A program made the translations under genes and the position numbers. Source: Anisakis pegreffii (lineage: Eukaryota; Nematoda; Chromadorea; Rhabditida; Anisakidae). From it: 64,000 bases of DNA. The notes under the pieces were generated by a model. The model was not told the DNA's origin. It searched no databases and was given only the letters and a program-made list of their open reading frames with translations. Position 1 is the first letter of the stretch. Every line of letters starts with the position of its first letter. The stretch spans positions 1 to 64,000 of the forward strand of contig JAPYMA010000140.1 of the NCBI GenBank assembly GCA_035041965.1. The letters run 5' to 3'. Of this stretch, positions 49,001 to 63,174 are shown in pieces.

Positions 49001-52000
49001 AGTTCGAAAATGCGCTACTCTTTGAAATAATTTATTGTTCGTTTACTAATTTCAAGAGCACAAGTTCATGTTCAGTGAACAATTTTACCTGATATAAGTA
49101 ATGTAAGTGAACGGCATTAAAAAATTAATAATACTAAATAATCCTGAAAAGTACAAAAATATAATTGGTGAACACTACATAAAATGCACTCAGTTCAATA
49201 ATCGACGCCACCCACGCATATAATATTCTATGACCTGAAAATTCGACCAGATAATGTATGCAAACAAACCAATGAGTGTATCACGCATTTTGTCGAGTGC
49301 TGGCTGAATATCCTCAGCAGTGAGTTTCTTGTTACCAACAAGTGATTTAAATGCTGAAAACCATCCACCACCAGATTTGCTCTCGCTTTTCGTGCCCTCA
49401 CTGCAATGAAATTTTACCGCTATTCCTATTCCAGCAGTATATGAACTAAATCAGGTCCAGAACGAAAAACCAACGTTAGCACCATACAACGTCCAAATAC
49501 TACAAATGACTGCTTGTAATATCGCATAGTAGCAACGCTGAATCAGGAGTGTACATTTGTGAAATAAACTGATTGCATAACTTGAGGTGGTATGATGAAA
49601 TATGCGATTATGTGACGATAGAGAATTAGTTTCACATATACCGTCTTATTAACGATCTCAAAATGGGTTGCTGATGCGACAGAACACGGCAGCATTGTGA
49701 AACGGAATTACATTATAATTACTTAGCGATTTTCAATGTTTGCGCTTAGTTCAGTCATCAGGACTACATGGAACTACCAGGATACACGACAATAATAGGA
49801 ATTGCGGAGGACATCTAATGCCTACTGAGTGATTGTATGAACGATTCAACATTGAAAACCCCTACTTGGTATCATCATCCTCCTCGTCATCGATCTCATT
49901 TTCCTCCTCACTTTGATCCACATCCAGTCCAGGTAGTTCGCCTTTCAGCTGGCCAACGTACTGCCTCTGAGATATTCTTTTTGGATTATTTGCATTCGCC
50001 ACTCATAAATGATGCATCTATCGAAGAACACAACTATCAACAATTTCACAAAATCGGCTTCCCAATACTTTTGAAATAATGATGCATTAGGTTAGCCGAC
50101 AAAATAAGTCAAGCAACTCAAATTCGAAGATTGCAACGCATCATCAATCACATCACAATTAACAAATGTTGTACAAAAAGTTCACGAAAAAAACAACCGG
50201 ATAGCATTCGTTGAGCTGTTGCATAAATGAAGGATATGAATAAGGTAGCAGCTAACTTGTTCTTCAATGAATTTATGATCCTCTTCGTGCTCGGATGACC
50301 CGTCTGCACCATTTTTATCGCTCAACTTACTATAATCCAATGATGCTATATCCATTTTGTTCGCGTCCGCAACCAATCCCCAAACACGAGCTTGTTTACC
50401 TTTTTTCACTTCTGTTGATGACTTATCGGAATCAGCGCCGCCTCTGAAAAGACAAAAATCTCATTTCACTGACTTCATTTAAAGGTCCATGCCACACTTA
50501 TCTCGTGCACTTAATTCCTAGCATGGAAATTTGATCGGCAATCACAATGCTGCATTACAATCAAACGCATCTTTTCCTAGCATAAAATACCATTTGAATT
50601 TCTATTCTTTCGCACATTTCTTTTGTTTTTCTTCGCAAAACCAAAAAAATTCCACAGTTTCCTATACACCATCAGCAATATGTCTAAAATCTAGAATCAA
50701 ACGATTGCTCAGTGCACTCGAAAGTTAAAGTATCCGTACTCATTTCCATACATCTTCACAGCAATCACAGGAGGAAGTGAATGAACTCAACAGATATGAC
50801 TAAGAAAAACTTAACAGAGACATATGCACAACAGAGGCTTACTTCTTAGATGCAGCAGCACTTACAACGCCTCCTTTTTTCTTGAAAAATTCCGCTCGTC
50901 GACGCTGTAGCTCCTCATCATCAGTGGTGCCAGTCTTCGGCGAACTTGGGCAAACCTGCGATGCTTCAGTCTCTTTCTTGTTCGATTCGTCATCACTGGA
51001 AATGCAGTTCACTCTATCTCAATTCATCAGCATCTTATTGGAAAGTTGTATTCGAATCAGCTGTCAACTCTCAACTTTATAAAAATTAGGCGAGAAGAAG
51101 GGGAGGCTGCTGATGTGAGTTCTTCTCAGTGGTGTCATTTTCAAGACGGCCGAACTAATCAAGCCCCAACGCTTTGCTGTAGCTACTTCCATCACATGAT
51201 TTTTCCTATTTTTATTCATCAGTTACCATTTGTCAAACTCTCGTTAAGAATTTCTGTTCAATGAAAAACGAACGAATGAATAAAAACATCACACATTCCT
51301 TTGTCAAATGCTGACAAGCATTGCTAACCTGGTGAATGAGACAGATGAATCCTTTTGTTTATTTGCTGCTTTGGTGGATGGCAATGGAGCTTGTTGTTGT
51401 AGTTGTTGCTGCTTTGCAGCTTTTTGTTGTTGTTCCTTCTCTTTCATGATTTTGGCGGCACGTTCCGCTGGACGTTCTATCATCGATGCAACTGTCTTTT
51501 TCGATTTTTCACTCTCCTGAAAAAAAAACAAATTTCTAAAAGCAAGCAATTGGGATTACTTCGGAGTAAGCTCCACTCAACCACTCCGTCATGATGCCAA
51601 TTCGCTCAAGTTGAACAACTGCTGTAGAATGAACGAAACCTTATATGAACCCGATTCAGTAAGTTGTCATAAAGATGAGAGCGAATCAAATACGTAGGAA
51701 ACAATACATCTCTACTCGTATATGAGAGCTCAGCAAGAACGATTTCTCAGATATCAAACATAAGAGCAATGAGTTGACAGCTTATTGTCAGGAGAAATGA
51801 ATTTGTTAATTGGAAACCTCAAACTTGCGCATTGTTTTCTCGGGTCTGTTCAAATTCACTGATCTTGAAGCGCGGTAGATCCTGAAACGAACAGAAATAT
51901 GCCATAATGCTATCTAAAAATGAATTCCTTTCAAGAATTTGCAAGTCTGTATTCCAAAAAAACGACAATCCTCTGAAGTTCCGCACGAAAATCTCAAAGT

Positions 52001-52987
52001 TTACAATACATGCGAAGAAAAGACCTCCAGCCCAGAGAGAACAGCGAAAATTAATCGAATCAAACATGTTTATAAGGCAGCATAAATTGAAAAACAATGC
52101 GTACTTGTCGAATTGTTCGGTAAAATGTTCGAATGTTTTTGGAGTTGACGAATAAAGTGCTTTGTTATCTGACAGCACATTCTTATACATATCACGAAAT
52201 TTCTTTTGCACATCCGATATCAACTGATCACCGTACGATAACTGTATTGCACTCTGATAAACGACCTTAAATTCCGCTACGTATTTAAAATTTCAATCTC
52301 AAACCAAAAACAATTGGTTCGTACTATTGCAAAATTACGGAAAACACATTCGTTTCTTGATGAATACACAACGATGGAAAAAAGCAGAACGGACGTTCAT
52401 TCATGTTCAGACGTCTTATTTGGGAAAAGATACTGGAATATGATGCATACACACCTTCACAATAAATTACGAATGGAAATTTTACAATTTCAAACGGAAC
52501 GAAAATAACGAACCAGAAAAACAAGCTCGAATTCGTTATCAAGCTTGTACTTGATTGATACATTATTATGCTTGAAAATAGTGCTACCACCGCGCTCCTG
52601 AAGTTTAGGAGATTCTTTAGGGCTTATTCACTGACAACGGCAAACTACTAGAGAGTTGTTGCCCCAGGCACAATGCAAGCAAATCGAAAGTTCAACTAGG
52701 AACCTGTAAATCTCGAACGATTACAGCAGCAGTACAAAGAAGCAGGCATCTTTCATGTCGTTTTAAGCCTGAACCCAAATGCGAACTTAAACACAGGCTG
52801 ACGGCAAACCTGAGCTCAAATTCGAACCAACTCACAAAGCATAAACCCGTGTGTGCTATTAAATCTATATGAGATTCACAATGTGCCCGCTGAGTCAGTT
52901 CATAGAGTGAAATAGAAATTAGCGAACCTGCATGAGAACTTCTCTGATCAGTTCATTGATGGAATCAGTGAAAAGTTGACCTCCTTC
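46053..52987 (-). CDS. signal recognition particle receptor subunit alpha (SRPR alpha), lacks first exon
   Basis: Fifteen exons in consistent phase: 52928-52987, 52514-52597, 52105-52265, 51818-51881, 51329-51516, 50843-50995, 50257-50443, 49866-49966, 49270-49400, 48709-48842, 48120-48270, 47459-47626, 46984-47069, 46490-46669, 46053-46178. They encode 657 aa. The protein is the GTPase on the ER membrane that docks SRP-ribosome complexes. The N-terminal SRX/longin part includes [16 protein letters not shown] charged linker follows with a Gln-rich run and a [17 protein letters not shown] segment. The NG domain has KMRDTLI..KNVA, P-loop [66 protein letters not shown] and [12 protein letters not shown]. 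Only a first exon of about 20 codons with the start Met is missing; it was not found up to 54 kb. No stop or frameshift. Confidence 0.96.
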
Positions 52988-52999
52988 CTGAAAGCACCA

Positions 53000-55900
53000 C
53001 AGCACCAAGCCACCTTTACCGAAAATAGTGAACAAATCTATCATCTTCCAGAATCTAAAAGCCAGAATCGATCACTTAATCATCTATTAACAATTATGCT
53101 CACGCACAAACATACAAACGCTCGTCCAACGGTAAATGAAAAATTTTCAAAACGAATCAATCACTCAAATTCAATGCAGCTGAGGTCGAGAATGATTCTT
53201 CTCGCTGATTGCCAGAATAGTTTCAAGTTTAAAATATTTTCAGAACAATTTCGAATATTATTATTAAAAAGTTTTCATTGCGATCATGCTCAACAAGCAA
53301 TACGCGTAAACTCTTCTTGTCTAAAACAAACTCCACTTTTCAGCACCTCAGGTCACACAATTAATCAACTTTTTTCAACATCAATTTTCTAGAAGTAACA
53401 CAAAAACAGAAGCATAGCAGCTCATCACATGCGTGTCAAATACAACACCTGACAAGAATGTGCGATCAAATCCACTAATAACAGGTCGAACTTTATCAAC
53501 AACCACCATATGACAATAATAATAATTCATTTTTCAATTAACGTTAATTTTTTGATTTCATGTTGTTGTATACCATCAACAATTTCCAAACGTCTGTCAG
53601 AGTGTCCCATTCACCCACTTCACCACGACAGAAGCAGACATTAAAAGAGCGTAGAGATGTTATATGTGTCATTTACACGCTATTATTTTTGAACTGCACT
53701 CAACGTTAACGTGTTCCTACCGTTCTGCTCTGTTCGTGACAAGATTTTGACGTATAAACTGAGCGATCACAGGTCAGTGTGACTCTTCGAAATCATTGCT
53801 TACAAGTTTAGACGTACCCTTCGTTGCGACGTAAATCAATTATATAGATGTGTCAATATGTGCAATCAAAACAACGGCCTGTAATCAACAAAATAACAAT
53901 ACGATAACGTATTGTAACTCTCATCAATAACGATCGAATAAACTGCATCATCAGTATGATTAGTTTATTTTGATAAACCAGATTTTATCAATGAAACGAA
54001 GTGGTATGGATTGATAAAGAGTTTGTTCATCGGTGGATTGGCAGAACGTCCTCTTCAGGTGATGACTCAATCATTCACAATACACCACTGGCAGTTCTTT
54101 TTCAGATGCTGCCTCAGAAAATGAATCCCGTGGCACATTCAAACATGGAGCGTGCTTTTATTCACATGTAGTTGTCAGGAACAATGATGTCTAGTTTAAA
54201 AAAAAAATTCTCCCAGCTTCGACTCCGCATTTTTGAAATCCTCGTCTCTGGCTTTATATATCTGGAAGTTCGACCTAGGCCTTAGCTTCAATTCCACATT
54301 TTTGGAAGCTCGGCTCCAGCTTTGCATTCTTCAGTTTTTGCCTCCGGCTTCGGCTCCGCATTTTCGAACAGTCTGGCTCCAGCTCCGGCTCCAGATCCGA
54401 ACTTTCCTCTATTCTCTCCTGGTTCCTCAGTAATCCGGAACCGTAGTACAGCTCTTAGCTCCAATCACTGAATGTTGCTATGATTCCTTTTGGATGAGCC
54501 AAAAATTTTCTTCGGCTCCGGAACTTAGGCATCACTACTCAGAAAGTTCGATAATATAGATAGACTCTGATATCACAGATAAATCATACTGTGGTTTACA
54601 CAATCTCGCCATTATCTCAATCTCGAGATCACTATTTAACCACAAAATAGTTTTTCAATCCCAAGACGGTCCCGAGAATGAAGAGCAACTTTCGAAATAC
54701 AGAAGGATGACATGTTTAACACACATTGTTGAACCAAAGTGATCACAATAAATCAGGGGACAGTTTATTCAACAAATCATTCAAATAAACTCACAATCAA
54801 TAAATTCAAAAATAAAACAATTGAAACAAAATCATATCATTACGTAAATCAGTAGTTGTTGCGGGATTGGATTTCAGGAATTCGGTAACAGGCGACCTTT
54901 GTGATGTTATGAAATTCCCGGTCAGTATTGTGCGAAAACGAAAGCTGGGGTGGTGATATGCCATGAACCATTTTTTCGGAAAATATTTTTCTAGCGAACT
55001 GGCTACTGGCGGAGTTACTTTCTTTCTTTAGCGTACCCAACTGCGGTATTTGACACTACATAGTTTACATGTAAGTACTTTTTAATACCCGCATTTCAGA
55101 GAAAGTCTATTCTTCTACGGAACTTCTTCATTCACAACTCAATTTTCACAAACGCTAAATGCACAGAACTTCAAATAATCGCTTGTTATTATGAAACAAT
55201 GCTATCAATGCATTCAGAGGTTAATTTTGGTTCCTTGAGTAATTGCTGATTATTTTCTGTCTTGACTGTGAGTAGTTTACGTGTGGCACATTTTGAAGTC
55301 TAAGATTTCGAAAAGTCCTTACATTATGTACAGAATTGCATCTTCATTCACAATTCTATTTTCGCAGGCATTCAGACTTGAAAATGACGGCTTATCAATT
55401 CGAAAATGTTGCAATTCACCTGTGACGGAGCTCTTCATCAGAATGCAGTGAAATTAGCGAATGCTTTCCTTCCAGTGGGAGGTGTTAGTCTAGTTTGTTG
55501 AGGGTTTATCGGGCTCGCCTAGATGGCTATGATGGGACTACTTCACTATCACTCGTGAACTTCTGATTGTTGGTGCTTTACATACGACATTTTTCGAATC
55601 AACTTCTGTCACGGACAAACACAGAGAATCATTTGCAGTATATTAATCCAGAGCTTCATCCATTTTGCAAATAGTTGTTTACCACTATCAGACAACCAAC
55701 TACCTCGCTTCGCCCAGACGTCAGATGTTGTTACACAAGAGATTGCTAATGTTTTCTTCTCGAATGAATGTAATTTACGTTTGCATACATCTGAAATGCC
55801 GAGATCCGATGAAAAAGTCGCTTCATTGGCAAAATCACATGGTCGTTTAAAAGCTGACTTTTGCAGACATTACGAATTGCAAATCATCGCTTAACAATAT

Positions 55901-57060
55901 GGAACAACAGCATCAGTGCACTCAACGGCAGTTTTCCGTTCCGTGTGAGATAGATATATGCTTTGAATTCCCATGTTTCATACATTCACTTTGATCCGCT
56001 CAGGATCACGTATCGTGAAAGTATCAGTATTTCATGTCGTTATTTCACACTTCTCCTATCAATCATTATTTTTTCATCGCTCCGCCATACATTACGACTC
56101 ATTATCAATCCCATTCGTACAGTATAGTTGCTTTGCACATCATGGATTGTTATCAAACTTATTATCGATGTCTCCATTTCTTTTGGTGCTTTAATAGTTC
56201 CATATGATCATGAATCAAATTATAACGTTATATCCGAACATCACTGGTTGAACTCGTAATGCCTTATTATAATCTGCGATAGAAGTTACATATATTCCAT
56301 AAGTGAAAATTCGTAAAGTATACATTAGAAATTTCATGTTCTGGCTACGGGCCCGTTACCAGTTCGAAGACACAGTATAAGGTATGATCACAATAACTTT
56401 AAGGAGAGGGATTCATGGGAAGATGCAATCAATCGTATTGCAAGTGTTCCAGTGGAGTTGGGGAATTGACAAATTAGTTGCTAGGCATAGGAATACATAT
56501 GAATAGTAATGTACATAAAACCAGAGTTCATGAACGCGCATGATGTGACATGATCCATCACGGAAACTACCTGAGTTCGAACAAACTCGAAACATCAAAA
56601 AATGGCCAAAAAAAGGAAGAAACCGAAAATGTAAATAAACTCGAACTTTCAGACGAACGGTGGGAGAAATGTGAAAATGTTGTAAAATGAAAAAGGAACC
56701 AAAAATGTAAAAATGAACAGAGAAAATTCTCAAGTAGAATTAATATATGAATAGTGCAAATGAGCAAAGCCAAAGCAAGCCATGCAAATATGAATTACGC
56801 AAATATAACAACTTTCGTTGGTTGATGAAGAATGCCCTCATTTAACACATATATAATTACATGAAATAAATGTTTTAGGTAGGCTGGTGAGCAAATTGAA
56901 AAGGGATTTTCTAATCATGATCTCCACCCACTCTACGCTGCAATAGAACCTAGTGAAGGTAGCCAACTGGAAGAAATTGAATGCACTTGCTTCAGCACTG
57001 GAAATTGCTCGGTTCGGTTCACTCGCCAGCCTGCACTCATAGCATATCACATCAGTGGAA
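53000..57060. other. 5' region of SRPRA and intergenic, no gene seen
   Basis: The SRPRA first exon is expected here but was not identified. Includes the degenerate tandem repeat at 54217-54410 and weakly similar segments near 55172 and 55881. Confidence 0.35.
54217..54410 (+). repeat. degenerate ~66-bp tandem repeat
   Basis: The motif CTTCGACTCCGCATTTTTGA recurs with variation at 54217, 54286 and 54348, embedded in CGGCTCCAGCTCC-type repetition. Confidence 0.5.
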
Positions 57061-57064
57061 GCGA

Positions 57065-60000
57065 TTAACAAAAGCTATGCTTATCTAATGATTTCATTTC
57101 ATTGTTACTCAGTTTAAGAACAGTACCGATCGCCTTGAGAATATGCCTGCGTCCGGACGAGCTGTCACAGTGCAGAAGTTGTACGAAAACGTTACGCAAA
57201 TACTCGACATTTGCATCACCACTGTAGAAATTCACTTTACCTGCATAAAAAGAATATTGAAAATAGTCATTGGGCATAGGCAAAAGTATTAAATGGGCAT
57301 AGGTAAAGAGCCAGAATTTCAATTCATGTACGACATTCTCTAGTTTCACGATATCCGCGAAATCATTTTCAGATACGACGGAAGATCACCTTCACAACTT
57401 CCTACTACCGCAACCATATGTAACCCTGCCCGAAACCTCCCGAACTATCGGTAAATGTAAATTAAATCTTTCCCAGCAACTCGAACACCAGTCAGTGAAA
57501 AACGATCCATAAAAATATTCAACGATAACCTTCAAGGATCCTAATTTCGTCTTTTAATTTTTCAATTATTTCATAATGTTGAAGATCTTTCGTCAATGAA
57601 GATTGTTGTATGGCACGCATATTCGATTCGGATGTTTCTAACGCGATTCTGCAACGAAAAGCCAGACTTTAGTCGAATAAAATCTATATGACTATGGTGA
57701 ATAAATTTAACTCACAATCAGGAACATACAGCTTATGAATATGTCACATTTCATCGCTGTAAGCCACATAAAACTAATTTTTTGATGAAAAAAGAAATAT
57801 TTTTGTGAAAACCACTCATGTAAATGCAAGCGGATTAGTGAACATTAAAAGCTTCGATTAACCTCAGATCATTAAGTTCTTTTTCGCGTTTTGCCAACTG
57901 TTGCTCATAGAATATGTTACGTGATAAAGTCGAATTTGAAACAGGTGCCAACGAAACCGATTGTGCGGCGGATGCACTTAAGACTGCTGAAAACCTCAGT
58001 CATTCTCAAACACAGAATGAGCGATTTTCGATGGTAGATGCAAAAATCATGAACTTTCGGGCAAGCACTCATCTGTCACCAAATGAATTCGGAACAGAAT
58101 GGAAACTAACACTGAAATCAAACAATAACGATGATATGAAATGAAGATTTGGGAAATCGAGAAATAAGATTGCTGTTCATTTTGAACAAAGGCACTTACA
58201 CTGTTGTAAGATAGCACGCATGAATTGAGGCAAACAGTGCGAAAAATGAAGGACGACTGCATCGTTGACAATTGATCATGATATTGATGATTATTAATTT
58301 TCATTTCAATGGACAATTGATGAATTCATCAGCGAAAACAGTTAAAAATTGAAAACAATTAATAGGCCCAAAATTGCAGATGTTTCTTTGGCCCAAAATT
58401 AGGTTTACAGTAGATGCAGAAATATTTCAAACAATTGCGTTAAATTGCAGGAAAGTTTTCAAGAATTTAAAGGGATCATTGCATTTATCGTTAGCGATGT
58501 CATTCGATGAGAAAATTTGTTCCTGGCTGATAGTCTAAATCTGTAGCCTCGATGGACCAACATATCCCTCTTCTCCCCTCAAGTGAGCGCGACTTGGGGC
58601 TGGAAACGGGAGAAAGAAACTCAAACAGGACAGTTGAAAACAATCTTCTTCACCACTCAACACAACATAATTCGCACAATTCGAAATTGCTATCAGCCTA
58701 ATTCACTAGTCCAAAGTATGCTACAGGATCTAAAAAATGCTGCGATTCAGTGATATTTGCATACTGACATCCATTCTTTCCAGCGATCAAAAAATGATTT
58801 GAATTACTCGCGATAACAAATTAATCGAGCCATTATACAATTCATCGCACAAAATCAACATGTTCACGATTATTCCACAAACAGTGTAATGTCTGAATGA
58901 ATCAATGAAAAGCTATGCCGCATTTGGCATTATCCTGTAAGTACCAGCTGATCGAATGAATGCTTACACAAAATGAGCGCATATGAATAAACGCACCTGA
59001 ACTTTTATGATTTTCGTCGTCGTTCAACTGAACTGCATCTTTCGACGAACTCTTACGAAGGCACCTCGATTGCGGACAATCACTGATCATGTTCGCTTGA
59101 GTTGGGTCTACTGGATCGGTAGCATTTATTTGCTGACTTCTAATCGAAACCAGAATCGTTCTTCAATTTGGTTATGTTTTTGTGAGCTGTTTGAACATTC
59201 AAACACTCATTATAAGAACTGCGGCATAAACATCATACAAAGTTTTTTTTTCATCCATAAGAATTACAAAACAATTCTGTTTTGATTTATTTCGCTGACT
59301 TTTCCAGTGCCACATAACGAAGAAATGCCACTAAACAACGTTACTGAAACAAATGAGATGAGGGTATGACAACCACTGGAGACGTTTACTGGATAATAAA
59401 TTGAACAATGGAGATTTTCCTGGAAAACCTCTAATTTTTGTGAACAATAAGATGACAATCCCTTCTTAAAGACACTATATGATGGTAGCATGTTAAAAAA
59501 ACTGTTAAAACCAAATTTCGAGATCAAATAGATTGGTTTTAAAGGAAATCGTATCAAATTCAACGCTCTCAAAAGCGTTTACTCACCTGGTCACCTCAAG
59601 TTCTTTTTGTTTCTCAGCGAGAACTTGTAATGTTCGAGCTCGCTGCTTCTGCATCTCATCTTCTACTTCAGTTACTGGAAAAATTAAGGGCAATCTAAGG
59701 AATTTGAATGAAAATTGGTATATAAGTCTTTAGGCATTCGAAAAATCCATTCATCCTCCTACGAATGGGTCTGTAGAAAGTGCCATAATACAAACCGAGT
59801 GAATAAGTGAAAGGACATGCCAGTCACTCAGAACGAACCTTTTTGTTGCATTTGATGCCGCAATTCGTTAGTTGCGTTCACTTGCGATGACTGCATGTCG
59901 GCTATTGTGGTGTGCAATCGTGCGCATTGCTAGAACAAGCCAACTAACAGTTCATGAAATGAATCAGACGGAAGCAACAACGTTCACAAGCCAAGAGGTT

Positions 60001-61123
60001 CGCACCAAAAATTCCTTTCAAGACAGTGCTTAGAAATGGATCCCTTTCTGCGTTTTGATTCCACTTACAGATTCTGTTTTCCAATCAACCGAGCGTAATT
60101 TTCGACTGGAAGCATCATGACATACAAAGTTCAACTGAAGATATTCCATCAAGAGAATTAGATGACTCCAAATGTTTACCTTTATCACTCACACGAAAGC
60201 TCCCCAACAGTTTATTTTGGTGCGAACGTTTTGACGTCGATTCTGCATTAGTGAACACAGAGGAAAGCAAAGCAAAAAAAAGTTGACAAACGAACGCGCA
60301 AATCATACTTTTTCATGATCCTTTTTAGCGATTTCATGATCAATTTCTAGTTTATGCAACTTTTCATGTAACGATGCAATGACAGATCGCATATGTGTTA
60401 ATTCAACATCAGACGATGCACATGATGAACACTGATTAATAGATGGAAGTGATGATACCAGTGGCAAATTTGAATGACCGTCCAACGATCCTTCCTTAAA
60501 AACAATCAATTTTCTTGTCTGTTCACAAAAGCATTTGATATGGATGGAAAATGTCGCGGTGATGAACGGTTATGAAACGTTCATTTTCATTGTTACTTCA
60601 CAGATGAACCTACGCATTCGACGTATCCTCTAAAATGTTCATCTAACCGTTAAATTTTCATTATTGTTCTAACAAGCCACAAATTCGTTACATGCACTGA
60701 TAATGTTCTAAAACGATCGGCAATTCCGAAAAAAAAGAAACGAATCAGTATCAATTCGTTTTTTGCAAAATTTCATAACAAATATAACACGACCGATTTT
60801 TCGCAAAAAAACGTTATCGTTTACTAGCCGGGCAAATGATCACAGACATTACAATCCAGGCTGTGAGCAACTATGATTCCGTTAACCCCCTCGTTCAAGG
60901 AAACACAGCTCTTTGGATGTGTTGGAATAACCTCAGTGAAGATCAACTGAGGTGTGCATGACACATTAACGTCAGTGACAAATAACCATTGAGAACGAAC
61001 GAACCGGAAGATTTCTGCATTTGAGAATGGCTTGAGCCTTCAGTTTATAACGTTCAAAATCATCTTTCAGCTGCATATATTGCTCTTTTTGTTCTTTTGA
61101 TGGTTGTTCCAATTTAAGTAATT
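57065..61123 (-). CDS. GRIP-domain golgin, GCC88-like (C-terminal part)
   Basis: Ten exons: 61005-61123, 60309-60494, 60193-60242, 59839-59929, 59587-59674, 58997-59139, 58200-58256, 57863-57986, 57530-57648, 57065-57240. The last exon carries the GRIP domain: DANVEYLRNVFVQLLHCDSS and RRHILKAIGTVLKLSNNE, with the conserved Tyr that binds Arl1-GTP. This recruits such golgins to trans-Golgi membranes, where they tether endosome-derived vesicles. Upstream exons are coiled coil (QYMQLKDDFERYKLKAQAIL; EDEMQKQRARTLQVLAEKQK; QQLAKREKELNDL) with a Ser-rich break. All joins fit except 60309-60494 to 60193-60242, which is off by one base. The 5' exons lie beyond 61.1 kb and were not found. GCC88 is favoured over GCC185 by the GR-x(3)-L-x-A-I pattern; moderately sure. 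Confidence 0.88.
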
Positions 61124-61409
61124 CTGAAAAAAAAAAACAAACATGAATCTCAACAAGTCAAAAATAGGTATCAAATAACATAAATGATCGCATATGATCT
61201 AATAAACTAAATTTTGATGCGATATATTATAGTTTTATAAAAAAGGACAGGAAACGACCATAGTTGACAATAGATAACGAGAAGTAAGCGGAATCTCAGG
61301 TTGACCTGAAGGTGATATTCAAAGAATGATAAAGCGCTAAATCTGAAAATCAAAAAAAAGTGCTTGAAGTTTCATGAGTTTGCAACGTCATAAGATATTA
61401 ATCCAGGGG

Positions 61410-61490
61410 TCCCCTTAGACGGGGGGGGGAGGAGGAATTATCCACTTTTGAGTAAATTGGGGACGTCAGGGTGTAATGGAGGGGGTCGGG
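61410..61490 (+). repeat. G-run-rich repeat fragment
   Basis: CAGGGGTCCCC followed by a run of nine G and several further GGG/GGGG runs. It resembles termini of hAT-type MITEs and has quadruplex potential. Confidence 0.35.
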
Positions 61491-61596
61491 AAATTAATAT
61501 TTTGTACAATTGTTGTATTATAACGGAACGCCATTGTGTTGGCTGCGGCAGGAGGAGGTAATGACGACCTGCCAGACTACTGAAGACGGTAATGGA

Positions 61597-62700
61597 TAGG
61601 GTTGGTAAAATCCCGATGTTTTTTCAATCCAAGAATCGATTTTTGATCCCGGGATCGAACATGTTTTGAAATGTCGATGGCGAACATCTTTAAACACATT
61701 TTTTCGAACCAATATGTTAATTGTTAATCAAAAATGAGTTAATTCAACAAATTATTGAGCAAATCCAAGAACCTCATATAATGATGCTAATGATCATGCC
61801 GCAAGGGCATACTGCATTTTCAATGCTAAGACATCTTGCCATCTTGGGTCTAAGCAAATAACAATACACTTGCATGTAAATATGGAAAAATTGCTTCTCA
61901 AACACTTATTTGCAATGCTTCAAGTCCATTTCCTCTCACAGCGTCATTGTTAATGTCAGCTGAATTCTGCTATTCCGGAAATTTCGATTTTTTTACGAAA
62001 GAAATGCATGGCATGAATTATATCATTTGAATTTTGAGAAAAATTAAAAGTTCGGGGTTTATCTAAAAAGCGAAAAAAAACATCTGCAACAGATTTTCGT
62101 CGAACCATCGAGCACTTACATACATGATAACTTCGATCAGAAATCATGGAAATGTACTTGATATTCAAGCTTAAGATCTGTTTGAATGGAACAATTTTGC
62201 TCACTTCGACAATGAATTCTCACTATGAGTGAACTCAGTGAGAATTTACGTACATTTTGATCGGATGAAAATGTTTCCGAACAGCGAAGTAAAAAGACTT
62301 GCAGTGTTTTGAACATACAGTTAAACTAAGAGATGGAATATTGAAGCCGAACAAATTGCGTGGAAGGAAACGACTCAAAATTTCGTTGAATTTTGTTGCT
62401 TTTGGTTTTCATTAGAAAATGTGATTATCTCAGTTAGAAATGCATCCAGATGATCGTGATATACACCAATGGAGAGCAGAATAATCAGTTGAATATTCAA
62501 TGAAATGTTACGTAAAAGTTCATCGAGCTGTCGTTGATCATGACTTGCGTCTATTTCCTGGCTATTCATCAATGATATAGGACAAACAGCAAAGATGACT
62601 GTATAGAAATGAAATGGGAATGATTAAGGCTTGCTTCAACATGGGCATACTATCAAAATTCACACAAATTGACCCACTTTATCAAATCCCGAGATCCCGA
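61597..62700. mobile_element. probable hAT-like element containing repeat copy 2
   Basis: Starts TAGGGTTGGTAAAATCCCGAT, a hAT-style end, and contains ATCCCGGGATC motifs also found in the 43 kb element. It includes the core repeat 62373-62695, after which AAATCCCGAGATCCCG marks a probable right side. No target duplication or transposase was recognised, so the boundaries are approximate. Confidence 0.4.
62373..62695 (+). repeat. dispersed repeat, copy 2
   Basis: Counterpart of 43287-43620, same order and orientation with scattered substitutions and small indels. Confidence 0.8.
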
Positions 62701-63174
62701 CGTAGTAATGGGGCATTCAAGCCAAGGGATCACTGGACTAACTGATGGAAATGGGTGAAACAATGAAAAATTTCGGGATAATTTTGAGGAAGTCTTAACA
62801 TTTTATGCGACAGAGTCGTATATGGAACGATTTGAATAACAGGAATATGTACATTTTTACAATTCATTCGGTACCAGAGGATTTTATTCAAATCCCTGTA
62901 CAATCCACGACAGATACTTTTATTTTACGTCAGCCTGGAACCCACCATAGAAATGATATCATCATTGGCAAAAATCTTACCTGCCGCACTAGAAAGTAAA
63001 TCTTTTTTTCTATTCAGTTGCAATAGTCATCACTTCTCTTGTCAACAGCAATTTCAACAGATCAAAAAAAGGCGCAATGTGGTTCATTACGGGAATGGGA
63101 TGACCGAAACCGTTCAAAATAACACATCATTTGAAGATGTTTGACGATAATGGAGTTTCGATGTTACGGATGCA

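Noticed and set aside
48575..49030. 151-codon frame on the plus strand
   Set aside because: It is antisense to SRPR alpha exon and intron sequence whose minus-strand frame is strongly conserved; no splice sites.
52976..53392. 138-codon plus-strand frame
   Set aside because: Overlaps the antisense of a confirmed SRPR alpha exon; composition looks random and no splice context.
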